DNA of 64,000 nt from Marinibacterium sp050389775 (GCF_050389775.1 NZ_CP177146.1:1-64000), one strand, 5' to 3'; positions 25,382-35,610 are shown, counted from the stretch's first letter. Made by a program: numbers and translations. Notes: generated by a model from the sequence alone, not told the origin.

Positions 25382-28300
25382 CAGATCACCCCCGTTTCCA
25401 TCGCCGCCCCGTCCGTCGGGCCGGCGTCATCCCCGGGACGGTTGCCCGGCGCCCCTGCGGTGGTCAGCGCGGCATCCAGCAGCCGGGCCTGATCGGCCAG
25501 CAGCGGGTTGCGCAGCAGGGCGGCCAGGTCGAGATGCACGCCATGGCCTTCGCGCACCTGCCCCGACAGCCGTGTGAGCAGCAGGGAATCCCCGCCCAGG
25601 ACAAAGAAATTGTCGTTGGCCGCCACCGTCTCGCGGCCCAGGATGCCGGCCCAGAGCGCGGCCAGCGCCTGCTGGGTGGCGCCCTGCAACGGCTGGCGGT
25701 CGGCGGTCTCGGCGGCCGGGGCCGTGCCACCGGCCACATCCCGGCGCAGCCGGGCGCGGTCGACCTTGCCGTTGCGCGTCAGCGGCAGGCTGAGCAGCTG
25801 GTGCCAGCGCACGGGCACCATGTGGGCCGGCAGCGTTTCGGCCAGCGACCGGCCGAGCGCGGCGGTGTCCAGCGCCGTGGAGCTGCCGTCGTTCTGGCCC
25901 AGGATGACATGGTAGTTCATTGCCTCCACGGCATGGCCCGGCGGCGGGAAGGCCGCGCTGCGGGCAAAGCCCGCGCGGTCCATCACCGCCTGCCAGCGCG
26001 GGGCCGACAGCATCGGCAGGCAGGTGTCGAGCCGTTCGTCGGCGTAATGGGTCAGCCCTTCGACAAAGCCCAGGCTGATCATCTGGAACCGCGGGTTGGT
26101 CGTGCCTTCGATCAGCATCATCGCCCCGTCGGGCCGCAGCAGCCCGCGCAGCATCCGGCTGGCCGCATTGGCATCGCGGGCGTCGTGCAGCACGTTGGCG
26201 CCCAGCACCAGGTCATAGCTGCCCGGGGCATAGCCCTGCAGGCCGGGATCGTCGTTGATGTCGAAGATGCCGTAGCGCAGCTGCGGCCAGTCGGCGAAGG
26301 TCTGCGCGGCATTGTCCAGGAAGTAATCGGACAGGTCGGTGAAATCATAGGTGAATTCCCGTCCGGCCAGCTGTGCCAGCAGATCGTGGGTGGCGCTGCC
26401 GATGCCGGCTCCGAATTCCAGGATGCGCAGCGGGCCGGGCCTGTCGGCCAGGAACCCGCCGGCCACCTGCGCGGCGACACGGTTGAAATGGGCCGACACC
26501 GGGTTCTCGCGGTACCAGCTTTCGACGAACTCGGTGCCGCCGCCTTCGAACATCAGTTCGAGCGGGTTGAACCGGGCGCTGAGCAGCTCGCCCGCTCGGT
26601 CGGCACAGCGCGAGATCAGCGACCAGATCCGGCGTTCATGGCCGGCCCCGTCGCGGGTGCGGGCGTCGATCGCGGCGCGCAGGTCGGGCAGGCCGGCGGT
26701 CTGGCCGACCCGGTCGGTGGCCACCAGGTCATCCCCGTCGCGGCGCAGGTAACCGTCATCGACCAGCGCCCGCAGCCAGCTTTCGAACAGCTTGGCCCCG
26801 GCCTCGGCCACGTCGAGCGACCGGAACAGGGTCTCGGCCGTGGCCCGGTCACCCGGCGCGCGCAGGTGGCCGGCCCGTTGCAGCGTGTGCAGCATGGTCC
26901 AGGTCGCAAAGAGCTCCAGCTGGTCGTATTGCGCGGCATAGGCCGCCAGGTCGAACCGGCCGGGCAGGGCCAGCACCGCGGCCTGGCCGTCCTGCTGCGC
27001 CCGGGCCCAGCCCGGTGTCGACGCGCCATCGCCCGGCACCGGGGCGGCGGCGACATAGCCATGCAGCTGTCGGACCGGCGCACCATGATAGAGCACCACC
27101 GCCTGGCGCACGCCGGGCCGGGCCTCGATGGCGGCCTCGATGTCGCCGGCCTCGACCCGCTGACCGTTGATCTTCAGCTGGTTGTCGATCCGGCCCAGGA
27201 TATCCAGCGTGCCATCGGGGCGCAGCACGCCCAGGTCGCCTGTGTGGAACAGCCGGTCGCCGGTCACCGGATGCGCCCGGTAGCTGGCCGCCGTGCGTGC
27301 GGCATCGCCGTGATAGCCCAGCGACCGGGCCAGCCCGCCCATGCAGATCTCGCCGGCCACGCCGGGCGGGCAATCCTGCCCCGCCGGGTTCAGCAGGTGG
27401 CAGACCTGGCCGGGCAGCGGCCGGCCATAGGGTATGCGGGCCCGGTCCGCATCGGCATCGGTGATGGTATGGTGCATCGAGACCACGGCGGTTTCGGTCG
27501 GCCCGCCGATCGAATGCAGCACGGTATCGGGCCAGAGCGCCCGCAGCCGGCGCACCAGTTCGGCCGGGATCCAGTCGCCGCCCATCATGATGTGCCGGGG
27601 CGCCGGGGGCACCGTGCCCCGCCGGGCCTGGGCATCGAGCAGCAGCGCGACAAAGGCCGGCACGGCGTTCAGGATCGTCGGGGCATGGGTCTCCATCAGG
27701 TCGAGCCAATGGTCGGGGTCCATCGCCCGGTCGCCTTCGGGCAGCACAACGGCCCCGCCCACGGCGAACATGCCGTAGAGGTCATAGACCGACATGTCGT
27801 GGTGGAAGGCGCACATCGACAGGGTGCGGTCTTGCGGCCCGGCGTCCAGCAGGATGTTGAGCTGTGCCAGGGTGTTGAGCGGAGCCTCGTTGTCCAGCAC
27901 CACGCCCTTGGGCGTGCCGGTCGTGCCGGAGGTATAGATGATGTAGGCCGGATCGCCGGCGCCCTGGCGGGGCATGGGCGCGGTGGTCGGCAGGGTGTCC
28001 AGCTCGGCGGCTTCCGGGGCGATCCGGCGCTGGCCTGCGGGCAGGTCCAGGTCCGGCGGGCAGATCACGGCAAAGGGGGCCAGGTCGGCCAGCACGGCGG
28101 CAAGGCGCTCGGCCGGGTAGTCGGGATTGACTGGCACGTAACAGCCGCCGGCCCGCTGGATCGCCAGGGCCGCGACAACGGCCTGGCGGGACTTGGGCAG
28201 CACCATGGCCACCGGCTGGCCGGGGGCCAGCCCCGCGCCGACCAGGTGATGCGCCAGCCGGTTGGCCCGGCCGCGCAGGGCGTCGTGGCTCAGCACGCCG

Positions 28301-31300
28301 TCATCCGTCAGGATCGCCGGAGCCCCGGCCGCCCCGGTCTCGGCCAGATCGCCCAGGCTGCGCGCCGAGGGCGCCGGGCCGTCCAGTGCCGGGACCAGCC
28401 CGGAGGCCGCCGCGATCTCGTCGGGGCTGCGCAGGTCGGGCAGGGGCGCGGCCCAGGTCTCGGGCGCGCGGGCCAGCCGGTCGAGCAGGCGGGTGTAACA
28501 GGCGAACATGCCCTCGATCAGGCCGGGATCGAACAGCTCGTCGGCCACGAACCAGCGGGTCATCAGCGCCCCGCCATATTCGGTGGCCTGGTAATCCAGC
28601 CAGACCTGCGGCGTCTGGTTGACCTCGTAGACCTGCTTGTGGCGCAGGGCCCAGCCGGGCTGGTCGGGATCGTCGAAATCCATGCCGATCATCGAGGTGA
28701 AGACCACGGGCATCCGCACGCCCTCGGCGCCGGCCCCGGCATGGCGGCCAAGGTCGCGCATCAGCTGGATGCCGCTGTAATCGCGGTGTTCCAGCGCCTG
28801 CCACAGCGCGTCCTGGGTGCGCCGGGCGGCGTCGAGATACGGCTCGGCCGCCCGGGCGCCGACGGGCAGCAGCATCAGCGAAGTGAAATCGCCGCAGATC
28901 TCCATGACCTGGGGATGCACGTTCTTGCGGTTGAAATAGGTCACGTTCAGCGTGAAATCGGGCGCCTTGGCATAGGCCGCCAGGGCATGGGTATAGGCCG
29001 TCAGCATGGCCGCGCTGGGGGTCAGGCCCAGCCCCTGCGCCCGGTCCTGGAAGGCGCGCCAGGTCTCGGGCGGCAGGCGGTGGGTCAGGCAGCGGAACCG
29101 GGGTTGGCCCAGGCTGGCCGGATCACGCACCAGCGGCAGGTCGGGGGCCGGGGGCATGTCGGGCAGGCGGGCCTGCCAGTACTCCCGCGCGGCCTGCCAG
29201 CCGGGCGTCTCGCGCTGCGCCTGTTCGGCCAGGACGTAATCGCGGAAGGTCAGGTCCAGGTCGGGGAAGCGGGCCTCGGGATCGTCGAGCAGGGCGGCCA
29301 GTTCGCCATAGATCACCCGGAAGCTCTGGATGTCGAAGACGATCAGGTCCATGTCCAGATGCAGACGCGACACCCCGTCGGGCAGGTGGCTGACCCGCAG
29401 TTCAAAGAGCGGCCAGCGCGCCGGGTCAAAGACCTGGTAGGTCATCCGATGACGCTGCGCCTCAAGCTCGGCGTCGCGTGCCGCGGCGGGCAGGTCGGTC
29501 AGGTCGGCGGCCGCGATGTGGTAACGGGGCACCTCGGGCAGGATGCGCTGGCGGCCGTCGGGCTGGATGATGCAGCGCATCATCGGATGGCGGGCGATCA
29601 GCCGGTTCCAGGCCGCTTCCAGCCGGGCGGCCTCGGCCCGGGTGAGGTCCAGCTCGACATATTCGTGGCACGACACCCCGCCCATATCCAGCCCGTCGCC
29701 CCGACCCAGCCAGAAGGCCTGTTGCAGGTCGGTCAGGGGGAAGGGCGCATGGGCGGCATCGGGATCGGGGCGGATCGTGGTGCCGCCGGTGTCCAGCAGG
29801 TGGGTGAAATCGATGTCCGAGGTGGGAATCCCGGCGGCAACGTGATCGGCCAGCGCGTCGATCGTGCCAAAGTCATAGCCGGCGGTGGGCGGCAGCGACA
29901 GGCCGAAGCGCCGGTTGATGACCTGGACGATCTCCAGGAAGATCAGCGAATCCACGCCCTGTGCGGTCAGCGAGGCGGCGCTGTCCAGCGCCTCGGGCGG
30001 GCATTTCAGCCGGTCGGCCACCAGCTGGCGCAACATGCGGCCGACGGCGGCAGGCCCGGTGTCCGCTGTGCTCTCCGGCCCTGCATCACCGTCGGCGGCG
30101 GCCGTCGGCGTGCCCAGCAGGCCGGCCAGCACCGGGCCGGTGGCGGGCAGGGCGGCGACCACGTCGCCCAGCCGGGCGCGATCATAGCGGATCGGGATCG
30201 TGCCGCTGGCCCCGGATTTCAGCAGGCCGTTGAGTACGGCAAAGCCTTCGGGTGCCGGGATCGGGTGCACGAAGCCGCCGGCGCTGCGCGCGTCCCGGCT
30301 GGCGGTGCCTTCCATTTCCCACTGGCCCCAGGCGATCGACAGGGCCGGTGCGCCCTCGGCGGCCAACCCGGCGGCAAAGGCATCCTGCCAGGCATTGGCC
30401 ACGCAATATCCCGCGCCAGGCCGGGCCACGGGCATCGCCAGGGCGGGGGCGGCCGAGCTGAAGAGGCAGAAGAGCGCCGGCGCATGGTCCTGCAGGGCGG
30501 CCCAGAGGGCCTGGCTGCCGGCGATCTTGACGCGCAGTGTCTCGGCGAAATCATCGGGCGGGGCATCGCGCAGCAGAGCGCCATGGCCGGCATGGGCGGT
30601 GTGGAAGGCATGGCGCACCGGCTGGGGCAGGTCGGCCAGCGCGGCGCGCAGCCCTTCGGCATCGGTCAGGTCGGCCCGGACGATGTGCAGGCGCAGGCCA
30701 TCGGCGGTCAACCTGTCGGCCACGGCGCGCTGGGTCGCGTCCATCTCGCGGCGGATGACCAGCGCCAGGTCGCGCAGGCCCTGCGCGGCCAGCCAGCCGG
30801 CCAGCGCCTGGCCCACCACGCCGAACCCGGCGATCAGGGCCAGCCCCTGCCAGTCCAGCGCGACCGGGTCGGACGGCGCGGCGGTTTCTTCCAGTTGCGG
30901 TGCCTCAAGCCGGCCCGCAACGGTCCGCAACGCCGTGCCGATCCCGGGCAGGGCGGCGGCATGTTCGACCAGCGGGGCCAGATCGGGGCCGTCTACCGTG
31001 ACGGCACAGGCCCGCAGGGTCGGCGCCTCGTTGCGCGCGCAGCGCCACAGCGATTGCACGGCCGCGCCGGCCGGGGCCTCGGGCAAAAGGGTGATGACGG
31101 GGATGTCGGGATGCGTCTCGGCAAAATCCATCCAGCCCTGCGCCAGCCGGCAGGCCTCGGTCAGGCAGGCCATGGCCTCGGCGGTGTCGCGGGCCAGCGG
31201 CGCCAGCCGGCAATCGAGCACCGCTTGGGCCGCCTCGGGCCGGTCTGTCAGCGCCCGGCCGAGGCTGGCAGCGGCATGGCGCATCTCGGCGGCAAAATGG

Positions 31301-34300
31301 TCGTCGCCCAGGATGCAGAGCGTGGCGGCCGGGGCCTCTGGCCAGGGCCGGTCCTGCCAGCGCCAGTGCCAGTTGCGGATGTCGCCGGCCGGCGCGGCCG
31401 GGCTCAGATCCAGCCGGGCGACGGGCCTGTCGCGATGGACCAGCCACAGGGCCTGGCCGTGCCGGATCGCCTGGCGGGCCTGTTGCCAGCCGGCGCCGAG
31501 CCAACCGCCGGCCAGCCCCTGCGCGGTCTCGCCGGCGATCAGGTCGGGCAGCAGATCGGCCAGCGGAACCGGCGTGCCATCGGGCATGTCGGGGGTGCCG
31601 GCCTGCGGAGTGATCTCGGCCCGGTGCGATCCGCTGAGGTCCAGTTCGGCCCGGCCCAGCAGCCCGTCGCGGCGGTGCAGCACCTCGGCCGGCCGGTCCA
31701 GCGGCAGCGGGACATCCAGCGTGAACTCCAGCGGACGCCCGCGCCAGAATGGTGCAAGGCAGGCATCAAGCGGCCCGCCGTCGGCCCGGCGCGGTGCCGG
31801 GTCGGGCCAGAACCGGCGGGGGGTCAGCGAGAGGGCCGGGGCCTCGGCCAGCGGGCCGGGGCGGGCGGCCCAATGGGCGTCCATCGGCCGGTCTTCGCCG
31901 GCCATGAAGAGCGCGGCGGCCAGGGCGGCGGGGCTGTCATGCCCGCCGGGCACCACGGTGATGCCCTCCGCCAGCGCGCCGCTGTCCATGGCCAGCCGGC
32001 CGAAACTGCCGTCTGGCCCGATCTCGATCACCCGGGTCACGTCCTGCGCGGCCAGTGCGGCCAGCGCATCGTGGAACTGCACCGGCGCGCGCAGCTGGTC
32101 GCGCCAATAGCGCGGGTCGAGCGCCTCCGGCTCCAGCAGGTCGCCGGTCAGCCCCGAGACCATGTCGATGGTCAACATGCCCCGCCCGGCCCGGCCGGCG
32201 GCCTCTTGGAACCGGTCGAGGATCGGCGCCATGCAGGGCGAATGGAAGGCGCGGTTGACCGGCAGGCGGCGGAAGGCCACCCCCTGGCCGTCCAGGTCGT
32301 CGGCCAGGGCGGCGACGTCCGCCTCGGGCCCCGACACGGCCACGCGCTGCGTGCCGTTCACCGCCGCGATGGCCAGTTGCGGATGGCCGGCGATGCAGGC
32401 CCGGGCGGCTTCGGCCGACATCTGCAGGGCCAGCATGGCGCCCGGCGGGGTGGCGGTTTCCATCAGGCGGGCGCGTTCTGCCACCAGGGCCGCGGCCCGG
32501 TCCGGGGCCAGTGCGCCGGCGGCGACGGCGGCGGCGAATTCGCCGATGGAATGGCCCAGCACCAGGTCGGGGATCAGCCCCCTGTCGGCCAGCATGCGCG
32601 TCATGGCGTGGTGATAGGCAAAAAGCGCGGGCTGGGTGTAAAGCGTGCGGTCGAGATCTTTCCGCCGGGCGGGATCGTGCATGACCGCGCCCAGATCGGG
32701 CAGGCCGGCGGCGGCGAACCAGCCGAGCGCCGCGTCGAAGGCCCGGGCAAAGACCGGATCGGCGGCGGCCAGGGCGCGGCCCATGCCGCTGATCTGGCTG
32801 CCCTGCCCGCTGAAGAGAAACGCTGTCCGGCCGGGGCCTGCCGCCGGTTGCGGCGCGGTGCGGGCCAGTGCGTCGGCCAGCCCGGGGGCATCCTCGGCGC
32901 AGACCGCCAAGCGCAGGCCGCGCCGGGCACGGCGGGTGGCGGCGGTGCGGCAGATCGCGGCCAGCGGCGCATCGGGTTCTGCCAGGCGGTCGCTCATCGC
33001 GGCGACCTGGGCGGCCATTTGCTCGGCCGAACCGGCGCTCAGGGCCAGGACAAGCGGCCCCGGCTCTGGTGCGTTGACGGCCCGGGCGGACAGCTGCGGG
33101 TCTGCCATGTTGTCGATTGGGGTGGACGGCCCGGGTTCGGCCGTGTCAGCGGCGCGGGCGGGCAGCGCGCCCGCTGCATCACCGGCGGGGGCCGGCGGCT
33201 CGGCCAGGATCATGTGGCAATTGGTGCCGCCGATCCCGAACGAGCTGACCCCGGCCAGGCGCTGTCGGCCGTCGGGCCAGTCGGCGGTGGCCTCAAGGGG
33301 GCGGAAACTGCCCGACGTCGTGTCGATATGCGGGTTGGGCGGGGTGCAATGCAGGCTGGCCGGCATCTTTGCCTCGCGCAGGGCCAGCACGGTCTTGATC
33401 AGGCTGGCCACGCCGGCGGCCGTGTCGAGATGGCCGACATTGCCCTTGACCGACCCGATGGCACAGGCCCGGCCGGGCGCGCCATAGACCTGTTCCAGCG
33501 CGGCGATCTCGATCGGATCGCCCAGGGGCGTGCCGGTGGCATGGGCCTCGATCAGGCCGATTTCGCCGGGCGCCACGCCGCTGTTTTGCAAGGCGGCGCG
33601 CAGGGTGGCGGCCTGGCCCTCGGCGCCGGGCGCGGTAAAGCCCAGCTTGCGCGCCCCGTCGTTGCGCACGGCCGAGCCCAGGATCACCGCATGGATCACG
33701 TCACCGTCGCGCTCGGCCGCGTCCAGCGGCTTGAGCGCGACGATGCCCAGCCCGTTGCCCGCCACGATGCCGCTGCCCCCGGCGCCGAAGGGCCGGCAAT
33801 GGCCGTCTTCGGCAAAGATCATGCCGGGCTGGTGGAAATAGCCCACGCCCTGCGGAAAGCTGATCCCCACGCCCCCGGCCAGCGCCGCCCGGCATTCGCC
33901 GCGGCGCAGGCTCTCGCAGGCCTGGTGCACGGCGACAAGCGAGCTGGAACAGGCCGTCTGCACCGTCATCGCCGGCCCGTCCAGGTCCAGCCGGTAGGCC
34001 ACGCGCGTGGCCAGGTAATCCTTGTCGTTGCCCAGCAATTGCTGAAAGCGCTCGGGGCGGGTGATCTCTTCGGGATGCAGCTCGGGCAACAGCGCCTGGT
34101 AGGTGCTCTGGCGGCAGGCGGCGAAGACCCCGACATGGCGGGTTGTGCCGGTCAGGTTGGCCAGGTCCATCAGCCGTCGGCATTCCTGCAGGAACAGCCG
34201 GTGCTGCGGGTCCATCAACAGCGCCTCGCGGGGGGAAATGCCGAAGAAGGCCGCGTCGAACGTATCGGCCCCGGCGACCTCGGTGCCCGCGTTGACAAAG

Positions 34301-34470
34301 CCCGGGGCGTCCGGCAGCGCCGGGTCGGCGCCATTGGCGGCCAGCTCGGCCGGGGTGAAGGGGCGGATGCTTTCGCGCCCCTCCAGCAGGTTGCGCCAGA
34401 AGGCGGCCACGTCCGGCGCATCGGGGAAACGGCAGGTCAGGCCGATGACGGCAATCTTCTCTGAGGGCAT
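25381..34470 (-). CDS. Giant hybrid PKS-NRPS: KS-AT-KR-ACP-Cy-A-MT-PCP
   Basis: A 3,029-residue two-module synthase. The KS has Cys174 (QTACSSSL), His310 and His347. The AT has Ser641 (GHSIGEF) and a later RAFH, which suggests malonyl. A divergent KR has a nucleotide loop near 1214 (AGFGVVGQAL) and YCVAN near 1355. The ACP serine is 1508 (GVDSLIFLE). The Cy domain has DLIVFDIQS at 1708-1716. The A domain starts near 2110 and is split by an embedded methyltransferase (SAM motif LEFGAGIGSAT near 2685) before A10 (NGKVDR near 2899). The PCP serine is 2962. The pocket reads DMYNMGIVV, not a standard Cys code. MT-in-A recalls PchF. The ATG at 34470 was chosen over in-frame upstream starts because homology begins there. 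Confidence 0.94.
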   Translation of the reverse strand: MPSEKIAVIGLTCRFPDAPDVAAFWRNLLEGRESIRPFTPAELAANGADPALPDAPGFVNAGTEVAGADTFDAAFFGISPREALLMDPQHRLFLQECRRLMDLANLTGTTRHVGVFAACRQSTYQALLPELHPEEITRPERFQQLLGNDKDYLATRVAYRLDLDGPAMTVQTACSSSLVAVHQACESLRRGECRAALAGGVGISFPQGVGYFHQPGMIFAEDGHCRPFGAGGSGIVAGNGLGIVALKPLDAAERDGDVIHAVILGSAVRNDGARKLGFTAPGAEGQAATLRAALQNSGVAPGEIGLIEAHATGTPLGDPIEIAALEQVYGAPGRACAIGSVKGNVGHLDTAAGVASLIKTVLALREAKMPASLHCTPPNPHIDTTSGSFRPLEATADWPDGRQRLAGVSSFGIGGTNCHMILAEPPAPAGDAAGALPARAADTAEPGPSTPIDNMADPQLSARAVNAPEPGPLVLALSAGSAEQMAAQVAAMSDRLAEPDAPLAAICRTAATRRARRGLRLAVCAEDAPGLADALARTAPQPAAGPGRTAFLFSGQGSQISGMGRALAAADPVFARAFDAALGWFAAAGLPDLGAVMHDPARRKDLDRTLYTQPALFAYHHAMTRMLADRGLIPDLVLGHSIGEFAAAVAAGALAPDRAAALVAERARLMETATPPGAMLALQMSAEAARACIAGHPQLAIAAVNGTQRVAVSGPEADVAALADDLDGQGVAFRRLPVNRAFHSPCMAPILDRFQEAAGRAGRGMLTIDMVSGLTGDLLEPEALDPRYWRDQLRAPVQFHDALAALAAQDVTRVIEIGPDGSFGRLAMDSGALAEGITVVPGGHDSPAALAAALFMAGEDRPMDAHWAARPGPLAEAPALSLTPRRFWPDPAPRRADGGPLDACLAPFWRGRPLEFTLDVPLPLDRPAEVLHRRDGLLGRAELDLSGSHRAEITPQAGTPDMPDGTPVPLADLLPDLIAGETAQGLAGGWLGAGWQQARQAIRHGQALWLVHRDRPVARLDLSPAAPAGDIRNWHWRWQDRPWPEAPAATLCILGDDHFAAEMRHAAASLGRALTDRPEAAQAVLDCRLAPLARDTAEAMACLTEACRLAQGWMDFAETHPDIPVITLLPEAPAGAAVQSLWRCARNEAPTLRACAVTVDGPDLAPLVEHAAALPGIGTALRTVAGRLEAPQLEETAAPSDPVALDWQGLALIAGFGVVGQALAGWLAAQGLRDLALVIRREMDATQRAVADRLTADGLRLHIVRADLTDAEGLRAALADLPQPVRHAFHTAHAGHGALLRDAPPDDFAETLRVKIAGSQALWAALQDHAPALFCLFSSAAPALAMPVARPGAGYCVANAWQDAFAAGLAAEGAPALSIAWGQWEMEGTASRDARSAGGFVHPIPAPEGFAVLNGLLKSGASGTIPIRYDRARLGDVVAALPATGPVLAGLLGTPTAAADGDAGPESTADTGPAAVGRMLRQLVADRLKCPPEALDSAASLTAQGVDSLIFLEIVQVINRRFGLSLPPTAGYDFGTIDALADHVAAGIPTSDIDFTHLLDTGGTTIRPDPDAAHAPFPLTDLQQAFWLGRGDGLDMGGVSCHEYVELDLTRAEAARLEAAWNRLIARHPMMRCIIQPDGRQRILPEVPRYHIAAADLTDLPAAARDAELEAQRHRMTYQVFDPARWPLFELRVSHLPDGVSRLHLDMDLIVFDIQSFRVIYGELAALLDDPEARFPDLDLTFRDYVLAEQAQRETPGWQAAREYWQARLPDMPPAPDLPLVRDPASLGQPRFRCLTHRLPPETWRAFQDRAQGLGLTPSAAMLTAYTHALAAYAKAPDFTLNVTYFNRKNVHPQVMEICGDFTSLMLLPVGARAAEPYLDAARRTQDALWQALEHRDYSGIQLMRDLGRHAGAGAEGVRMPVVFTSMIGMDFDDPDQPGWALRHKQVYEVNQTPQVWLDYQATEYGGALMTRWFVADELFDPGLIEGMFACYTRLLDRLARAPETWAAPLPDLRSPDEIAAASGLVPALDGPAPSARSLGDLAETGAAGAPAILTDDGVLSHDALRGRANRLAHHLVGAGLAPGQPVAMVLPKSRQAVVAALAIQRAGGCYVPVNPDYPAERLAAVLADLAPFAVICPPDLDLPAGQRRIAPEAAELDTLPTTAPMPRQGAGDPAYIIYTSGTTGTPKGVVLDNEAPLNTLAQLNILLDAGPQDRTLSMCAFHHDMSVYDLYGMFAVGGAVVLPEGDRAMDPDHWLDLMETHAPTILNAVPAFVALLLDAQARRGTVPPAPRHIMMGGDWIPAELVRRLRALWPDTVLHSIGGPTETAVVSMHHTITDADADRARIPYGRPLPGQVCHLLNPAGQDCPPGVAGEICMGGLARSLGYHGDAARTAASYRAHPVTGDRLFHTGDLGVLRPDGTLDILGRIDNQLKINGQRVEAGDIEAAIEARPGVRQAVVLYHGAPVRQLHGYVAAAPVPGDGASTPGWARAQQDGQAAVLALPGRFDLAAYAAQYDQLELFATWTMLHTLQRAGHLRAPGDRATAETLFRSLDVAEAGAKLFESWLRALVDDGYLRRDGDDLVATDRVGQTAGLPDLRAAIDARTRDGAGHERRIWSLISRCADRAGELLSARFNPLELMFEGGGTEFVESWYRENPVSAHFNRVAAQVAGGFLADRPGPLRILEFGAGIGSATHDLLAQLAGREFTYDFTDLSDYFLDNAAQTFADWPQLRYGIFDINDDPGLQGYAPGSYDLVLGANVLHDARDANAASRMLRGLLRPDGAMMLIEGTTNPRFQMISLGFVEGLTHYADERLDTCLPMLSAPRWQAVMDRAGFARSAAFPPPGHAVEAMNYHVILGQNDGSSTALDTAALGRSLAETLPAHMVPVRWHQLLSLPLTRNGKVDRARLRRDVAGGTAPAAETADRQPLQGATQQALAALWAGILGRETVAANDNFFVLGGDSLLLTRLSGQVREGHGVHLDLAALLRNPLLADQARLLDAALTTAGAPGNRPGDDAGPTDGAAMETGVI

Positions 34471-34529
34471 CTCTTCTCGCTTTCGCAGGGCCCGGGCGGC
34501 CGGGGCGCAGGGGGCCATGAAAACCGGCC

Positions 34530-34549
34530 GGGGCGATCGCTGCCGCCCC
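34530..34549 (-). other. Hairpin upstream of the giant synthase gene
   Basis: In the 93-bp gap between the AraC gene and the giant synthase, GGGGCG and CGCCCC form a 6-bp stem with an 8-base loop. On the minus strand, GGCCGG and then TTTT follow. It could be an attenuator, a weak terminator or chance in GC-rich DNA. The gap is short enough that the regulator and the synthase genes may be cotranscribed. Confidence 0.3.
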
Positions 34550-34563
34550 GACACGGAGCGGTT

Positions 34564-35550
34564 TCATCCCGCGGCGGAGTTTGCCGCGATGGCCAGCCGG
34601 GCCTGCTTGCGGAAATCGCGCGGGGCGGCGCCGTATTTCTTGCGGAAGGCCGCGGCGAAATGGCCGAGGTTGGTGTAGCCCACGGCATTGGCCACTTCGG
34701 TGACCGACGCCTCGCCGCCGACCAGTGCCTCGCGGGCCAGGCTCATCCGGCGCGATGTCAGGTAGCTGTAGGGCGTGGTGCCGAAGAGCGCCTTGAAGCC
34801 CTTCTTGAGCTTGAAATCGTTGATCCCCACTTCCCGGGCCAGTTCCAGCAGCGAGGGCGGCTCGGCCACGCGGTCATCGAGGATCGCCCTCGCCCGGCGC
34901 AGCTGGCGGATGTCGCGCGGGCCAAGCCAGGCATCCTGGGCATGGCTGCAAAGCTGGTCCAGGGTCAGGCTGAGCAGCTCATAGGCCTTGGCCGTGCGGA
35001 ACATGGGCAGCAGTTCCGACCGCAGGTCCGAGGCCATCAACTGGTGCAGCACGGCGCGCAGGTCGGGCAACAGCTGGATCGGGGGCAGAACGGGGCCGGT
35101 GGGGCAGCCCTGGCGCGGGGCCAGGCAGCCGGGGCAATGCTCGCGCAGCAGATCGGCCAGGCAGGCCGGCTGAACGGTGAGCAGGGCAAAGGCGCAGGGC
35201 CCGTCGGACGCGGCGATGCGCAGCGGCCGGTCGGCGGCCCGGGCCCGGCCGACGCTGGCGGTGCCGGCGGTCAGCAGGTGGCGCTGGCCGTGGCCGTCGC
35301 TCAGGGCCAGGGTGCCGGCATGGACACAGAGCAGGGCGGCATCCTCGGCCGGGCAGAGCGTGGCGCCGATGTCGTCGGGCAGGGTGTCACCGTGGAAGGT
35401 GACCAGCGTCAGCCGGTCGTCGATGCGGTGACGGGCCAGCCGGTGGGCCGGGCGGCCGGCGGGATCGGACGGGTCAAAGGGGCAGGACAGGGGAGAGGGC
35501 GCGGCATGGCTGGCCGCGCGATAGATGTCCCGGGGCGTTTCGATGAACAT
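34564..35550 (-). CDS. AraC-family transcriptional regulator (PchR/YbtA-like)
   Basis: A 328-residue activator. The N-terminal 200 or so residues form a ligand-sensing region containing four cysteines around 180-200. The C-terminal 100 residues hold the two AraC helix-turn-helices: LLELAREVGINDFKLKKGFK and VTEVANAVGYTNLGHFAAAF, followed by FRKKYGAAPRDFR. PchR and YbtA are AraC proteins that sense the ferric siderophore and activate synthesis and receptor genes. The location between the transport genes and the synthase genes fits that role. The ATG at 35550 has GGAGG four bases upstream and is preferred to a GTG at 35583. Confidence 0.92.
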   Translation of the reverse strand: MFIETPRDIYRAASHAAPSPLSCPFDPSDPAGRPAHRLARHRIDDRLTLVTFHGDTLPDDIGATLCPAEDAALLCVHAGTLALSDGHGQRHLLTAGTASVGRARAADRPLRIAASDGPCAFALLTVQPACLADLLREHCPGCLAPRQGCPTGPVLPPIQLLPDLRAVLHQLMASDLRSELLPMFRTAKAYELLSLTLDQLCSHAQDAWLGPRDIRQLRRARAILDDRVAEPPSLLELAREVGINDFKLKKGFKALFGTTPYSYLTSRRMSLAREALVGGEASVTEVANAVGYTNLGHFAAAFRKKYGAAPRDFRKQARLAIAANSAAG

Positions 35551-35582
35551 GGGGCCTCCAACTGATGAACAATTGATGAACA
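35541..35582. repeat. Helically phased direct repeats at the AraC gene start
   Basis: TGATGAACA occurs exactly at 35563-35571 and 35574-35582, an 11-bp period. A third copy, CGATGAACA at 35541-35549, lies 22 bp from the first and overlaps the AraC start codon. All three therefore fall on the same face of the helix. Direct repeats are typical AraC/PchR binding sites, so this is a candidate autoregulatory operator. I did not find further copies upstream of the receptor gene. Confidence 0.5.
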
Positions 35583-35610
35583 CTGGGTCTGACAGGGACA
35601 GGTCGTCTGT

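Noticed and set aside
25375..34464. A 3,029-codon open frame on the plus strand opposite the hybrid synthase
   Set aside because: It mirrors the synthase gene codon for codon, its translation is low-complexity (Gly/Gln/Arg/His-rich) and no domain is recognisable. Long antisense frames are expected in DNA of this GC content.
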